DNA of 64,000 nucleotides from Geosiphon pyriformis (taxonomy: Eukaryota; Glomeromycota; Glomeromycetes; Archaeosporales; Geosiphonaceae): assembly GCA_016748015.1 (NCBI GenBank), contig JAAOMT010000414.1, positions 1 to 64,000 on the forward strand, read 5' to 3'. Positions 23,855 through 36,500 of the stretch are shown piece by piece (within the stretch, counting starts at the first letter, position 1; the number at the start of each line of letters is the position of its first letter). The notes under the pieces are model-generated. The model had not been told where the DNA came from and did not search any database. It saw only the letters and a program-made list of their open reading frames with translations. The translations under genes and the position numbers were made by a program.

Positions 23855-24780
23855 CACTTTGAGTTCAAGATTTGATAGCTATAAACTTTTCTGTCAATGA
23901 ATGTGAAAATGTGACGGCTACTTGAAAAAAATCATAATCATAATAACAAATTTTTTTGTTCATCTCTTAAAAGAAAGTGTTTGTGCGATATGATATCAAA
24001 AGAATATTTATCTTAAATAACAAGTTTCCCAATTAATTCCAATCAATTTCTCAAATATCTCTATAATATATTTTTCATAAATATAGCCTCTAATACAATT
24101 TTTCAAGAAATTGACGTTCTCAAAAATGAATAAAATTTTATACTTTGTAATGTCTAAGTCTATAAAATTCAAGAATTTTGAGTTTCGAAAGTATGGTTGT
24201 AAATCTGCCTAATATCAATTTAGCATGTTGCAAAATGTTTAATTTGATTGTTTGTAAATAATTGATAAAATGGGAATTCGCTGAAAAAAGACAATATAAG
24301 GCTAAAATATATTCCTCGAATTCAGCGTGCTCATGTGTTTTATTTTCTGGTTGAAAATCGGTTGAAAAAAAAAACCAATTCAAATCGAGGATCTGGTATT
24401 TAAAATAAACATTTATAATGAAGAAAATTGATTTATTTTGCTCCAAATCAAAGTGGAGGGTCTTGAATAATCTGTAAAAATTATCTAAAATATAATATGA
24501 CGTGTTAAATTATATAATGAGATAAAAAATCAAGTAGTATTGCTATAAATGGGTTAGGAATTGGGAATTTTTTTGCTTGTCGCGTCTCCCCAGTTGTTTT
24601 CATCCACCACTCTTTTTATTCGCTTATTCCAAACACAACTATATGCAAATAGATGTATTTTTGGCTAATTGGCCAGCAAACTTGCGACCAATAGTTTTTT
24701 TCAATTTTGGATTTTGATATACCGGAAGAAATAATATCATTGCCACCAAAGAAAAATTTTACGATTGTGACTTCAGCACA
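23855..24780. other. AT-rich intergenic DNA
   Basis: A 102-codon minus-strand ORF (24138-24446) has no recognisable domain and I do not call it. Nothing else seen. Confidence 0.5.
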
Positions 24781-24807
24781 CCAAAGTGATCACTAATTAG
24801 GTGGGTG

Positions 24808-24980
24808 TTGAATCATAGGTTCACTGTGGCCCTTTTTTTTGGGATAAGATAAGATTGTAGGCTATAATTAAAAGAGGAATGTTTTAAACCTCTGGCCTTC
24901 TTTGGGATAAGATTGTAGGCTTTAGACTACTGTAGTAAATACTGGTCAGACAGGTTTTGAATCACAGGTTCACTGTGGCT
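24808..24980. repeat. Nested pair of direct repeats
   Basis: A 24-bp block starting TTGAATCA and ending in CACTGTGGC occurs at 24808-24831 and 24957-24980 (one or two mismatches). Inside, GATAAGATTGTAGGCT occurs at 24847-24862 and 24906-24921. The order a-b-b-a suggests a local duplication or an eroded repeat-bearing element. Confidence 0.6.
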
Positions 24981-25021
24981 CTATATTTTCTTGTCTTTAT
25001 TAAAGGATTGGAAATAGGAAC

Positions 25022-25347
25022 AAGATGAAGAGGATTTGCATCCTCCTGATGTGGAATTATTTTTTTGTGAAACCACCTTGGTTGGACATGATATGAACTC
25101 TCAAAATCCTTTTGTTATCTCAGAGGTTTGTGTTAATATTTTTTTAATATTTAGTGTTATAAATCCAAAAAGTTATACATTATTTATTCACAATAGGTCC
25201 ACGATACATTCTGATATTTCTATAAATTTATTACTTGTTGTTGTTGATGATGCTCCTATAATGTCGCTACCATCTTTACATAACCAGAACATTCTTAATG
25301 GTCTTCAGCCTTTGCTCGGTAGTTATAAAATGGATTGGGCACCCTGA
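25022..25347 (+). CDS. Unrecognised ORF, possibly exon material
   Basis: The plus frame reads EEDLHPPDVELFFCETTLVG then HDMNSQNPFVISE, and continues through an AT-rich stretch that could be a short intron (GTTTGT at ~25122 to ATAG at ~25197). It resumes with HDTF-like or LLLVVVDDAPIMSLPS sequence to a stop at 25347. No family recognised. It lies just downstream of the nested repeats and may belong to the same decayed element. Confidence 0.2.
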
Positions 25348-25419
25348 AAATTCAACTTAATAAATAACGAGGTAATTGAAAAATAGCTGTAAAAATTGAA
25401 TTTTCCAATTCTTTGAAAG

Positions 25420-26597
25420 TACAGTCTGGTAAGAAAAAAATTGGAAATATAAAAATAATTACTTTGTCTTAACTAATGTACCAAATTACATAAAACAACT
25501 TTTATTAGAAAGTCAAATACCATACAATTTTATTAAAAAAATTTTATAGGAAATTCTTTCACCATTTGTCTCAATTATCATTTCACAACGCCGCCTTATT
25601 TATCCTACTAAACTAATTAATGTAGATTCAGGAATATCTTGCCACTCTTCCCCCATAAATCTCTCTAATTCACTACGATTTTGAGGCATTCTTATTTCTA
25701 CATTCTTTTTAACAATAGCCCAAAGGTTTTCTATTGAGTTTAAGTCGGGACTATTAGATGGCCACTCCAACAAATCAGTTGTATTCTCAGCAATAAACTC
25801 TTTGGCAAACTTTCTAGTATGCTTGGGGGTCATTATCTTGTTGGAATCGCCAATTATCCCCCAGCATTGCTCTAATTTCAGGTAAGTGGTTACGAAGAAT
25901 ATCTATATAAAATTGAGCATTCATTATTTGAACAAAACAGAATAAACTAGTCTTTCCTTTTTCGTAGAAACTCCCCCACGTGAGAATTTTTGTTCGATCT
26001 TTAGGCATAGGACAAATTGGTCGAGTACCTTTATGCCAACATTTTACCATGTTTTGAAAAAGTTGAAAAGATGTTTCGTCAGTAAAAACTGTTCTTTTCC
26101 AATCGTCGTTCAGGTGTTTTTTGGCCCATTCTACACGTTTTCGCTTATGCTCTTCGGTCAGCATTGGAGTTTGCTTTAGGAAGACTTTTTTTATAATTAA
26201 GGTTGGATAAATGGTTTTGAATAGTAACATGAGAAACATTTATTCCCTTCTTAGCCAACTTTATTGCTAAATATCTAGACGAAACTGAGGAATTTCCACG
26301 AATAATCTGCCCTAATACTTTCGAAGAATTTCCCGTAATCTTTCTTGGCCGACCATTACCATTCGCATGCTTTATTGTTCCTTTTTTTTGAGTTTTTCAA
26401 GGATATTATAGATTGTAGAAAGGGGTAAATTCGTTTTATTCTGTATTTCTTTCGCCTTTCATATTCCTTGCTTCCAAAAATGTAATACGCGAGAAAATGT
26501 TTTTAGAGCTCAGCCACTTACCTAATATTCTGTTTCCATTTTTACCGTCACAAAACTTACCAAAAATGGTTTCCAATTTTTTTCTTACCAGACTGTA
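25420..26597 (-). mobile_element. Complete Tc1/mariner element with matching inverted termini
   Basis: The element spans 25422-26595 (1174 bp) with TA on both sides as target duplication. The two ends are identical inverted repeats of 26 bp beginning CAGTCTGGTAAGAAAAAAAT. It encodes a minus-strand transposase (separate entry). Terminal CAGTC and the TA site are typical of Tc1/mariner. Confidence 0.92.
25600..26480 (-). pseudogene. Tc1-type transposase, DD34E, frameshifted
   Basis: Minus-strand order: first HTH (NKTNLPLSTIYNILEKL, ~26440), GRPRKIT linker typical of Tc1 transposases (~26350), second HTH (VSSRYLAIKLAKKGINVSHVTIQ), then the catalytic core with VFTDETSFQLF (first Asp), WRFQQDND (second Asp, ~25840) and WPSNSPDLNSIENLW (Glu, ~25720). 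Frameshifts are visible near 26390 (A run), near 26200 (K run in SNLNYKKSLP) and at 25826-25830, where CCCCC stands for an expected CCCC in DPKHT. All three catalytic acids are preserved, so it was probably inactivated recently by small indels. The ORFs at 25600-25833 and 25814-26239 are its two largest open pieces. Confidence 0.85.
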
Positions 26598-28302
26598 TGT
26601 ATTTTTGATCTTTGATGATAATGGTAATGTTTGAATCTTAATTTAAATTTAGTATATATTTTTCATAATATACATGACTCAGGTACTAGTTCATATTTAC
26701 TCACATTTAAATCTTAATCTGAAAATATATTTTGATCTATCATAAAAAAATTAATTAAATATTTATAAATAAAATAATTTACATTTATTATTACTATTTT
26801 CATTATTTACTATTTTCATATTTATTATTATTGTTGTTGTTGTTGTTTTTGTTGTTGTTTTTGTTTTTGTTTTTGTTTTCGTTTTTGTTTTTGTTTTTTT
26901 TATTCATATTGATAATTAGGAATTTTTTCAAGTTTTTTATTACTGGAATCATTAACGAAATAAGTTATTTTGATGTTTGAAAAAATGTTGTTGCTAATTC
27001 AAAAGGTTTTAAAATATTTATGATATCTTGTAATTATTTCTATTTATAAGACTTGAATAAATATTGACAGTAATATTGATAATTAATTATTGAGTTAATT
27101 GACACAAATTCAATAAAGTACATGTATCAAATTAAATAGTAACTTGAATTTTGATATTTAAATTGGTATTTTTAATTTTACCTTTTCATAATCAGCATTA
27201 TAATCTTCATTATTCAAATTGTTAAGATTTCTTGTTATTAATTAATTTTTTTCAATTGTAAATTGAGCTTCACAGATGTAATAAAAAATTTTATTAATTT
27301 TGAAATTTTTTCTCTTAATAGTATGAGCAATGCAAGAAAGTCTTTATTATTTCTTCTGTATTTTAAATCCACACATTATATTAGCATTATTATCATTAAC
27401 AGCAAAAAAGATTTTAAATTTCTCAAATTTTGTTAATAAAAATGAAAAAATGGTATTTTTTTACAGCATAAAAAGGAAGATTCACTTAATGAGACGTTAT
27501 TTCAATGAATCCAATTTTGCTGCATGCTGTCCATAAATCAGTTGTGATAATAATGAGCTTGCAGAAGATGATATGAAAGAGTTCTTGTCGAGCTAGTTTC
27601 TTTATATTTTGCCACACACTAAACTGTATTCTCTTTTAATTTTTAAATTATAATATGGAAATCTGTTAAATTTTCTTATTTCAACCTAATTCCGTTTAGC
27701 AACTTGACTGTTTAAAGTTGAAGAACTAGAACTTTTATGTTCAAAATAAAACTCTTCAGAAATATTTTTGAGAATCCTCGTTGTCCAACATAATTGCAAG
27801 AGAAACAAGTTTGTCGATTTCAAATGTGTTTTCAAAATAGAATTAGTGCATGCTATTATGGCATAAAATAATGATAGATTATTAGTTTAGCATGTTATAT
27901 CACTCAACCATTTTTTTAAAGGGTTGGTTGCTTTTACAAATTTGTGCTGGTAAAGCTAATTTTTTATTAAAAATAATTGATCAATAAATTATATATAAAA
28001 AATTAATATTACAAACTTTTAACCATCTAATCAAACACTAATTGCAAGTCCCTTTAATTTTTTTAATTAAAAGAACAAATCTAATAATAAATATATTATT
28101 TTTAATCTTCTGATAATTACGTGAATTCATTTGAAAAAAAAATTACTGATAAATATTATTAAATTAATATGTTATTCAAAAAAAAATCTATATCAACCCC
28201 CAAAATTCTAGATAAAACAAGAATGTCCGAGCAAAAAAAAACTTTTTTATTAAATATTTCCCAATAATGAAAATATTTAAACTCATAAAAAACACTTCCT
28301 GG
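26598..28302. other. AT-rich intergenic DNA
   Basis: It contains a TTG/TTTTTG microsatellite (26824-26900). The 68-codon ORF at 27330 is not convincing. Confidence 0.5.
26824..26900. repeat. (TTG)n/(TTTTTG)n compound microsatellite
   Basis: TTG units pass into TTTTTG units. Confidence 0.9.
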
Positions 28303-28333
28303 ATTCATTCATTCATTCATTCATTCATTCATT
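28303..28333. repeat. (ATTC)n microsatellite
   Basis: About seven tandem ATTC units downstream of the coiled-coil gene. Confidence 0.9.
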
Positions 28334-28424
28334 TATTATAAATTTCGTCAAACCTCCAAGACAAAGACTTTTTGCCTTAATCTGCTCGTTTAAAGATATA
28401 ATAAATTCCTCAATTTATTCTTCC

Positions 28425-28455
<31 letters not shown>
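28425..28455. repeat. (TA)n microsatellite
   Basis: A run of TA units with one interruption, in the presumed 3' flank of the coiled-coil gene. Confidence 0.85.
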
Positions 28456-28555
28456 CCATCCACACAATCTAATTCGAGAAAGAGCCTATAAAAAAGAAAA
28501 ATATAAAAAAGTATCTAAAAGAATTCTTGGTTTTCTTGAATATGTCAAATAAATT

Positions 28556-29851
28556 CTAATCATTTCCTTTAATGGTTACAATGAAATTCATCGAGCCAAG
28601 CTTTGCTTTTTCAACGGCCATTTCCAAATACTCGATGTGAGAATCGTTAAATTCAAGTAAATCGAAATTTTCCTTCTCCTGACTATTCTTTAACGTGGTC
28701 ATAATATCTGATATTCGTCCGTGAAATCGAAACAAATTGATATCCAAGTTTTCCAAATTTTTTGCCAAAACATTTAAAGTATTCATTGCCCCTTCAATGA
28801 ATTTGCCCTCTTCCGAAGCCTTTGCTACTTCCCTCTTTTCACCAACGAATAACCGAGTCAGGGACCAATTTTTATTTTTATCAATAAATGTTTCCCCCTC
28901 ATTCCGCGCATCAATGATTAAACGGTCAGCTCTCAAACGGCTCTCGATAGCAGTCGTGACGGTTTTTTTGATTTTGCTAACCTGAGTTTCTAAAATTTGA
29001 ACACGACCCAAAATATTTTCCAACCTTTGAACCACGAGCCGAATTGAAACTTGTTGGTCGGGCTTTGAAGCAATTTCCCTACGTATGATCCCAATGTCGG
29101 ATTGAAAGTAAGCGAGAAACCATTCGCTTTTGTCGCGTGTCTCTTCAAGTTGCCTAGCAATTTGAAATGTTTCATCCCCAAATTTTCGAAGCGTATCAGC
29201 AAGATTTTGGGAAGTTATTGGATTCAATGCACTAAACCGTTCCACACGATTGGCCAAGTTACGCAGATCAAGTCGAGCCTCGAAAAGAAGATGAAGACCT
29301 GATTTGAACCGAAAATAAGAATGAATGTAAGAATATTAAAAGAAAAGAAGATTTTTTGTCAAATTTGTCATGAAATTTTTTTTTAAAGTTACAAAATTTC
29401 TAATACCTTCTATTTTAATAGGGCTCACACTACTGGTGATATTATCCAAAGCCTTGGTAAAATCTGCTGGCTTTGCTCTACTGATTGGTCTCTTTAAGAA
29501 ATTTTCATTAAAAATATTTTTCTGGCAATGCACAATGAATGAAAGAATGAGTGAGAAATAATTTTAATACATACCGAGGAATACCACACCCAAGCATTCC
29601 ATAAAAAAAACGCTAAAACAAAAACTAAAAAGTATTTTTTTGCATTTCTGAATAAAACCAATCTTTTTTTTATGATATTTCTGTTTATTTGTTCAACATC
29701 ATTATCATAGTTGGTGACTGAACGATGGCGCAGTGAGCCTAAAGAATATGAAACTTGTGAATGGTCCGTAACTAAATTCTAACACTTTTATTTTAAACTC
29801 AAATTTAAATCTCTTACCGCCCATAATTGGTATATTTTTATCAGCAGCCAT
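28556..29851 (-). CDS. Membrane-anchored coiled-coil protein, function unknown (four exons)
   Basis: Spliced model: complement(join(28556..29298, 29407..29521, 29575..29738, 29818..29851)), 351 aa. All three introns have GT..AG ends and preserve phase. A short N-terminal stretch (MAADKNIPIMG, SLRHRSVTNYDNDVEQ) precedes a basic stop (KKRLVLFRNAKK) and one transmembrane segment (YFLVFVLAFFLWNAWVWYSS, ~residues 47-66). The remaining ~280 residues are mostly charged and helical with heptad-like segments (LRKFGDETFQIARQLEETRDK; VVQRLENILGRVQILETQVSK; AMNTLNVLAKNLENLDINLF). The topology is probably single-pass with the coiled-coil part on one face of a membrane. No catalytic motif is visible. The base composition (higher GC in the last exon) and the long open frame argue that it is functional. 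Confidence 0.8.
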
Positions 29852-31159
29852 TTTTTTTGTTCAACTTTTTCGTTGAAATATATCAGAGTTTTTCAAAATA
29901 AACTCGTGAAAGTAATTTAGTATTTTCTGATTTTTATTTACACCGTGTGAATCTATATTACCTGAAGCAGGAGAGACTAGGTAAAAATGCAAGATTAAAA
30001 TACAGGTTTTCAGGTTTGGCAAGTTAACAGAGATCGCCGAGACTTACTGCTTTGAGAATAACTCTGTTGGATTGAAAGGATATCAATTGTATTACCACAA
30101 ACCAATTAAATTAAATACATTGATAGATTTTCTATTCCTTCAAATTTAAAGTCCAATGACTAATCTGAACTTTTACAATTGGAAAAAAATCATTTGCTGC
30201 AAATAAAATTTTTCAATATGATCAGTTCCTACAAAAAATTCAAATGACAATAAATAGTCTATAATTTTTAAAATTATTCAAGTTATATTTTTTTCTAGAC
30301 CATTTTTTACTAAACTTGTTTTTTTTTCGCTTCTAATTTTACCCATTAAGAATTAGTTTGAATTAAGTTTTTAAAATAATCAAAAATGTAAATTTAATAA
30401 GTTTTAATCTTTAAAAATTAAAATTTAATATATATTTTTTTAAAAGCAGAAATTAATTTAATTATTTATAAAATTAATCTTTTCTTATTTATAATTGAAA
30501 AAATAAATACTTATAAAAAAAAAGCAGATTCAAAATGATAAGTAATTTAATAAAAAAAATCAGTGATAAAGAAAACCAAAATTATATTTCTTAAATTTTT
30601 TTAAATGCTTTTACAGAGTGTGATTCTTTCACTGATTATACTACTGTTTTTATCATTTGTCAACTTTTATATTATATTTCTAATGTTGTTTTTATACATA
30701 TTTTTAACCTCATTTTTTCAAAAAAAATTAGTTTTTTTTAATGATAATTTTACAAATTGTGGCTTTTTTAGTTGCTTTTCCAATTTAATTTTCGCCTTCA
30801 CAAATAGATTATACGTAATAATTATTTGTACGAGAATAACATCTGTTTTTGAATTACCAGAATAATTTTTGGCGTAAGAAATACTTTTTAGGTTAAAATT
30901 ATACATATAGCCACCCAAAATAAAACGGTTCGAATTACTAACTAGGCTAAAATTCTGAAAAATCAGGAGGTATTGCACTGCATATCTATTTAGGATTGTC
31001 ATTTTCATAAAACATAAATAGGGAGTTTCGCAGCCACATAAAATTTTGTGCTAGTCAAATGAAGAATCTATCAACAATATAAATGTTTAAAATAACTATC
31101 TGAATACGTTTAAGCGATAATTTATAAAAAAAATTCTAAAAAATAAAAGTTAATGAATC
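29852..31159. other. AT-rich intergenic DNA
   Basis: Divergent upstream region of the flanking genes. Overlapping ORFs at 30605-30865 (+) and 30718-31008 (-) are antisense to each other in AT-rich DNA and not supported. Confidence 0.4.
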
Positions 31160-31474
31160 ATGAATGAAAAATTGTCCTCTCCTCCTCCATACACTGAAGT
31201 AGAAGTTTTTGCTGTTCCGATTGTAAGTGATAAAACGAATTCTTCTTTTAACGTTCTTTGACTTCATTTTTTTTATTTACAAAAACAGAAAACATTGAGA
31301 ATTTTTCAAAAAAAAACCTTTTAATTGTCTTTTTAAAGGATGGACAAACACCAGTACCATCACTAGAACCACCCCCACCACCACCACTATCAACTCCTAG
31401 TGATTCGTCTAGTCTGAACAAAGACATTGGAATTACTTGTGGCATAGTTTTTATCACACTGATCGTAGGTTATG
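31160..31474 (+). CDS. 5' exons of a proline-rich single-pass membrane protein, 3' part not found
   Basis: Exon 1, 31160-31222, encodes MNEKLSSPPPYTEVEVFAVPI, containing a PPPY motif of the WW-domain ligand type, and ends at GTAAGT. Exon 2, 31339-31474, continues in phase: DGQTPVPSLEPPPPPPLSTP, a linker, then DIGITCGIVFITLIVGYG, the start of a hydrophobic membrane segment, and ends at GTGAGT. Both donors and the acceptor (TTTTTAAAG) are good. The next exon should lie to the right, but the sequence becomes an AT desert with LINE ghosts, so the gene is either broken by insertion or has an exon I could not recognise. Confidence 0.5.
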
Positions 31475-31829
31475 GTGAGTAATAATTTTTTTAAATTGTA
31501 TGAAAGAAAAAAATTTTTTTATTAATTCTTATTGTTGATTAAATTAATTAATTTTTTTGACTTAGTTTTGTTTAGAATTTTCAATTGATGATTGGGACCT
31601 TGAAATAAATTAAAAACTATTTTAATTGGTTGCAAAGTATTTAAGTAATAATAATTTAATAACAAAAATTTTTATTATTTAAAAATACATAAGCATAAGA
31701 TTTATAAAAATAAAATTATTCGATTTTGTTGTTTTTAAAACACATTATTTATAAAAAATTATTTTCAAGGCATATAAAATATTGCTTACATAATTATTTA
31801 TCTTATAGTTAATTTTTATAAAAAACTTT

Positions 31830-31950
31830 TTATTAATGCTTTAATAAAATGTAATCCAATCACTATTTAATACAGTACAGCTTTTGGAAGACATTTAAAT
31901 TAGACATATTTCATGTACTTTCTACATGTAACTATTGAATTTAAATTAAA
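31830..31950 (-). mobile_element. Ghost of a LINE 3' tail
   Basis: Plus-strand order of landmarks: AATCCAATCACTATTTAATA, then CATATTTCATG, then TACTTTCTACATGTAACT. The tail of element D reads GCCCAATTACTATTTAGTAC, then CTTACATATTTTCTACATGT in the same order and spacing. It is the reverse orientation of the B and C tails. Confidence 0.55.
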
Positions 31951-33454
31951 AAAAAAAACATGTAAAAACTAAAACACAATCTCAAAATAAATTATTTTAA
32001 TTTTAATAGTTTTACTAAGCACCAAAATAAAAACTATCTATTTAAAAAACTTTTAACAACTTGTAAAGATATTAAATACTACCAGAAATAATACTTTTAA
32101 AAAACAGAAAAAAAATTCAGTTTTTATTTAATTTGCTTAATTCTTAAAATTAGATAATTTAATAAACAAATTAATTGAAATTACATAAAAAAATAAAATT
32201 TGTTTTATTTCTAAAACTGAAAATAATTAATTAAAATTTAACATATTAAAAAATAAAACCAAATATTAAATCAACACAAATTTGGCAAATATGTTTTTAT
32301 TATTATTATTATAATTATTCAGAACAAAAAACTAATATCTATTTATAATCATAACAAAACTAAATATTATAATTGATACTAATACTATAAAATTGGCAAA
32401 AATATTAAAAAACCAAAGCTTTCTTTTTAATAAAAAAAAACTGGCTTTAATATAATTGAAATATGCTAAAAAAACAGAGTTTTTTTAATATAATTAAAAA
32501 TTAATAGCTAACTTAAGAAAAAATTGCTTTTTACTATTTGAATTTTTTATTATTATTTAAACAATTAAGAAAAAAATTTCAAAAGAAAATAAAAACTTAT
32601 TTATTAACTTATTATTAAAGATTTTAAAGATTTTAAAGATAATAATAATTATATTAAAATATTTTTAAGATGTTTTTTAATAAAACTTAAAAAAAAACTT
32701 TTATTTAAAACTAAAAAAAGTGCTTAAAACCAACAAAAAACTGGCTTATTATAATATTATTTAAAAGATTGCTTTTATAAAGTACTATTAAATAGTTTTT
32801 ATTATTATTGCTATTTAATAATATTATAAATTTGGAAATTTTCTTAACAATAACAATAATTTTGTTAAATAATATATATTATTATATATTATTATAAATT
32901 AAAGTATAAAAATAAATATATAAACTACTTTAAAATTTAAAAACTATAAAATAAAATATTTAAAATAAAAAACAGTATTTTTGTTGTTTGTTTTTAGACA
33001 AAAGCTAGTTTAATATAAGTTTTTATAAAAAATAATAATTAAATCTTATTAAAAATACAATAAATTAATTAATAAAAACCAAAATTATATTATTAATTCA
33101 AACCAAATTTTTTTAATTAATTATTAAAAATATATATTGTTTAAAATTTTAAATTTAAAAAATAAATTTGAAAAGTTTGTAAAATAAACCAATTTATTAA
33201 TTTAAAGTTTTAATAAAAACAATATTTTTAAATTATATAACAATATTTATTATTTATTTAATATTATAACAAAAATAAAATTAGATAATAAATTAATTAT
33301 TTGTAATTAAAAAAAACATAAATAATAAAAAAACTCAAAATAATAATAAAAAATATATATAAAAACCATAAAAATAATTTAACTTAAAATATTAATAATA
33401 ATTACAAATCTAAAATATTAAATTATATAAATAAAATTATATAAAGTTTTTTAT

Positions 33455-33570
33455 TTATTTATTTATAAATAAAATCCAATTATTATCTAATATAATATAA
33501 TTATATAAAGTTCTAAATTAAATATAATTTATGTACTTTCTATATATAACTAATTACTTAGTTAATTAAA
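33455..33570 (-). mobile_element. Second, more decayed ghost of a LINE 3' tail
   Basis: AATCCAATTATTATCTAATA is followed ~50 bp later by TTATGTACTTTCTATATATA and ACTAATTACTTAG, matching the ghost at 31.85 kb and the D tail with mostly C-to-T and G-to-A differences (ACATGT has become ATATAT). Confidence 0.45.
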
Positions 33571-36500
33571 ACAATATTATATAACTATATTAACAAAATT
33601 ATTATTATTTATATTAGTAAAAAACAAACAGTTAATTTAAAAACCAAAATTAATAATTTGATTATTTATTATTTTATTTTTTTAATAAACTAGTTAATAG
33701 TTTTTAAATATTAATTTAAATTGCTTATTATTATTTAACAAACCATTTTTTTTATTTTTATTTAAAGCTTTAAATTAAACAGCCTAATTTTATTTTTATG
33801 GCTAATAATTAAATCATACACAAAATTTACTAACTTAAAAATTATTAGTTTAATATTTTCAAAAACAGTTTTAGCTTCTGTTAGCCAATTTACAAACGCA
33901 AATTTCTTGTTTAAAACCAGATACAAATTAATATTAATAATATTTAAAGTTAATAATTAAAGTACAGGAAATAATAATAAACTTATATTAATTAAAAACT
34001 TTTAAAGTACAAAATATTTAATTAATAAATTTCAATAAACAGAAGAATTTAAACTGTAAACAAAGCTATAATTTAAAAACTTTATTTTATTGTAAATATT
34101 AGATTACGATATTAAAAAAATATATTATAATGTGTTTTCTTATAAAACTATAAATATGTATATATATAATAACTTTAATATAAAAAAAAACAACAATTTA
34201 TCTAATAGTTTAATTTTGTTAAACTTCAATTTTCTATTTTAATAAATTTTTAAATAAATTTTTAAATTAAAAAGAAATCAAAAATAATATTAAAAATAAA
34301 TTTTTATAATCAAAAGTATTAAAAAACTTACTTGTATTATTTACTAAATAAAACTATCATTTATTAATTAAATTTTTTAGAAGAATAATTTTTAATCAAG
34401 ATTATTTATATTGTTATTAATTAATAAAAGTTTTATTGTAAAAATTAAAAAAAGCATTAAAAATTATTAATATTTTATGTTTTTAGATTAAAAAAACATA
34501 TTATATAATTGCAAAAATAGCTTTAAAAAAAACCTAAATAGTAAGTAAATTTTAGTTTAGTCTTTGAAAAAGAATATATAAATACATATAACAATTAGAA
34601 ATTAAGAAATAACTTATATTACAACATCAGAAAAAAGTTTTTAATATAAATATTAATATTATTACACAAATAAAATTGAAAAACTTACAAAAAATTAATT
34701 ACAATTAAAACAAAATATTAATATTTAATATACTAAAAAAAACTATTTCATAACAATATTTATATTTACATATAATTTTTTTATAAATGAAATTAATAAT
34801 TAAAAATACTAATTTAATTTAATTTGGTGTTGTTTTTGTTTTTATTTATTTTGGCAAGTAATTTATTATTATTATAATATATCTATTTGTATTAAAAATT
34901 ATTATTAAAAGTTTAATAATATTAATTACAATTTTATTAAAAATTAACCAATAAAAATTAAATAAATTTTTTTTTAATTAGATTTATCTTTTTATTAACC
35001 AATTTTTATGTATTTTATTATATATTTTTCTTAAAATTAACCAATAATATCTTGCTAATATCTTTTAAATTGTTTTTGTTTTTTTAAAATAGCTTGCTAA
35101 AAAATTAATATATATATTACATATTAACTTTTTGTAATTAATTAAAAATTTTTTAGTTTTTTTAATATAATTAATTTTGACAAATCAAATAAAAATTTGA
35201 TTGTTTGCATAAATATTTTATTTGCTGTTAATTATACTTTAGTAAATATTGTTTTTTATCTAAAAATTTAATAATTTTTCAAGTTTATTGTTATGTTTAA
35301 TTTAAAGCAATTTATTAATAATTAATTTAATTAATATTTTTGCTAATTTGTTTGTTTTATTAGATAACTAATTAAATAAAGTATTTGTATTTTGATTGTT
35401 TATTTTTTTATAATGCTTAATATTATAGCTGTATTTGTTAAATATATTATTTAATAAAAAATTCTTTTGTAATTTAGTTTTTTTTATTTTTTAATTAAAT
35501 TAAGATTTAATAATAAATATATATATTAAATTATTTTTTAATTAAATTAAGATTTGATAATAAATATATATATTAAATTATTTTTTAAAAAAATATTTAT
35601 GCTAATAAACAGTAAATTATATTATTGCTAAACATTTTTTTAATAATTATATAATTTTTTTAACTTGTTAAAAAGTTTTGCTATTATAAATTACAATATG
35701 TTCTTTTTTTATTTTTTTAAAACAAAATAACACCAAAAAAAACATTAAAGACATTAATATAAAAAAAACTTGTCAAAATTAGATTGCTTTTTAAAATAAG
35801 CTTAATAATAAACTTTTTTTTAAAATTTTTAAATGTTTTTTATTAAAAAATATTTCAATAATAATTAACATTTTTTTAAAAATTAGTTAAATAGTTACAA
35901 AATTTTAGATAAACTTTTGATAATAAAAGATTAATCCAAAAAAATCATAATTTGAAAATATTTATTAATTGTTTAAGCTTTTGTACTTTTTATTTTTGGT
36001 TGAATCTAAAAAAATTCTATTTTTTGTCACAAAATAATCTAAAAACTGCATAAATTGTTGGTTAAAAATAATTTGATTAATTAATATTAAGTTTATTATT
36101 TTTAAAAAGATTAAAAACTTTTTAAAGATAATTTAAATATTTATTTCAAGTTTTTAAATATTATATTATTAAAATATATAAAAATTAAATTTTAATATTT
36201 TGGGTTTAAATATAAATAATAAATATTATAACAAATATTTAAAAAGAAAGAACAAAAATTAAAAATCATTAAAAATAAAAAAAATATTTTTTAAAAATAT
36301 TTTTTAATTGTTTCTATTTATTAAGTTATTTTTATTGTTGTATTTATACAGAATTATTTTTAATAACAAAAAAAAACCATAAAGTATAAGATAAATTTGT
36401 TCTTAAATTTTTTGTTTTTTTATCTAATTTTTTTAAATTTACTTTTTTTATTAACTTTTAAATTGTTTTTTTATATTTAATAACTATTTTTTTAAAGCTT

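Noticed and set aside
24138-24446. 102-codon minus-strand ORF downstream of pseudo-lipase 2
   Set aside because: Composition follows AT-rich background, no motif, no conserved neighbour arrangement.
28737-29302. Plus-strand ORFs opposite the coiled-coil gene
   Set aside because: Shadows of the spliced minus-strand gene, which has consistent phases and splice sites.
30605-31008. Overlapping ORFs on both strands
   Set aside because: Mutually antisense, hydrophobic by base composition only.
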